Part shown: in pieces, positions 5,283-5,310 of the stretch
Numbering within the stretch: position 1 is the stretch's first letter
Layout: every line of letters starts with the position of its first letter
From: Opitutia bacterium
GTDB lineage: Bacteria > Verrucomicrobiota > Verrucomicrobiia > Opitutales > UBA953
Assembly (NCBI GenBank): GCA_003485955.1
Contig: DNHH01000093.1
Span: forward strand, 1,842-7,151
Direction of reading: 5' to 3'
DNA: 5,310 nt
Notes under the pieces: model-generated
The model's input: the letters and a program-made list of their open reading frames with translations, nothing else
Databases searched by the model: none
What the model was told of the DNA's origin: nothing
Translations under genes and position numbers: made by a program

Positions 5283-5310
5283 ACTAAGGACGAAGGACTA
5301 AAGACTAAAG
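5283..5310. repeat. Tandem heptamer array (ACTAAAG type) upstream of galE
   Basis: Four contiguous 7-base units run to the window edge: ACTAAGG, ACGAAGG, ACTAAAG, ACTAAAG. The last two are identical and the others differ by one or two bases. The array ends 15 bases before the galE start codon (on its 5' side) and may continue beyond the window. The minus strand is pyrimidine-rich (CTTTAGT units). It may affect galE expression, or be a dispersed intergenic repeat. Confidence 0.65.

Noticed and set aside
5283..5310. Heptamer repeats as a CRISPR array
   Set aside because: Units are contiguous and 7 bases long, with no spacers and no cas genes.

Overview
The window looks like a piece of ordinary bacterial chromosome with six protein genes (one cut by the left edge) and one tRNA. 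The gene content suggests a Gram-negative, menaquinone-using bacterium, most likely from the Planctomycetota-Verrucomicrobiota-Chlamydiota group, perhaps Verrucomicrobiota. The clues are a secreted DUF1080 (3-keto-disaccharide hydrolase family) protein, a stand-alone lysine 2,3-aminomutase relative, MenG, and a general lack of Shine-Dalgarno sequences. This placement is an inference and no phylogeny was run.

Layout, left to right. The 3' end of accA (+, to 257) runs tail-to-tail into a kamA-type radical SAM gene (-, 218-1390), and the two coding regions overlap by 40 bp. Upstream of kamA on the same strand lies the exported DUF1080 protein gene (-, 1440-2213). A compact 100-bp divergent control region (2214-2313) follows. 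It contains two near mirror-image promoter-like blocks and two interlocked inverted repeats. To its right, mnmA (+, 2314-3390) and menG/ubiE (+, 3387-4097) overlap by ATGA and are probably translationally coupled. A tRNA-Arg(ACG) with encoded CCA (4153-4227) and a strong intrinsic terminator (4236-4270) come next. Then galE (-, 4278-5267) is convergent with the tRNA. Four tandem heptamers (5283-5310) lie just upstream of galE and reach the right edge of the window.

The genes are mostly housekeeping. They cover fatty-acid synthesis (accA), tRNA wobble thiolation (mnmA), the last step of menaquinone synthesis (menG), UDP-sugar supply for surface glycans (galE), sugar scavenging or glycan processing in the envelope (DUF1080) and lysine/beta-lysine metabolism or EF-P modification (kamA). 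They do not form one pathway. I found no mobile element, CRISPR array, phage or defence gene, and no convincing undescribed multi-gene system. The most interesting material is regulatory: paired leaderless-type starts with a TATA-like hexamer exactly 6 nt before ATG, the dyad between them, the heptamer array, and the accA/kamA antisense overlap.
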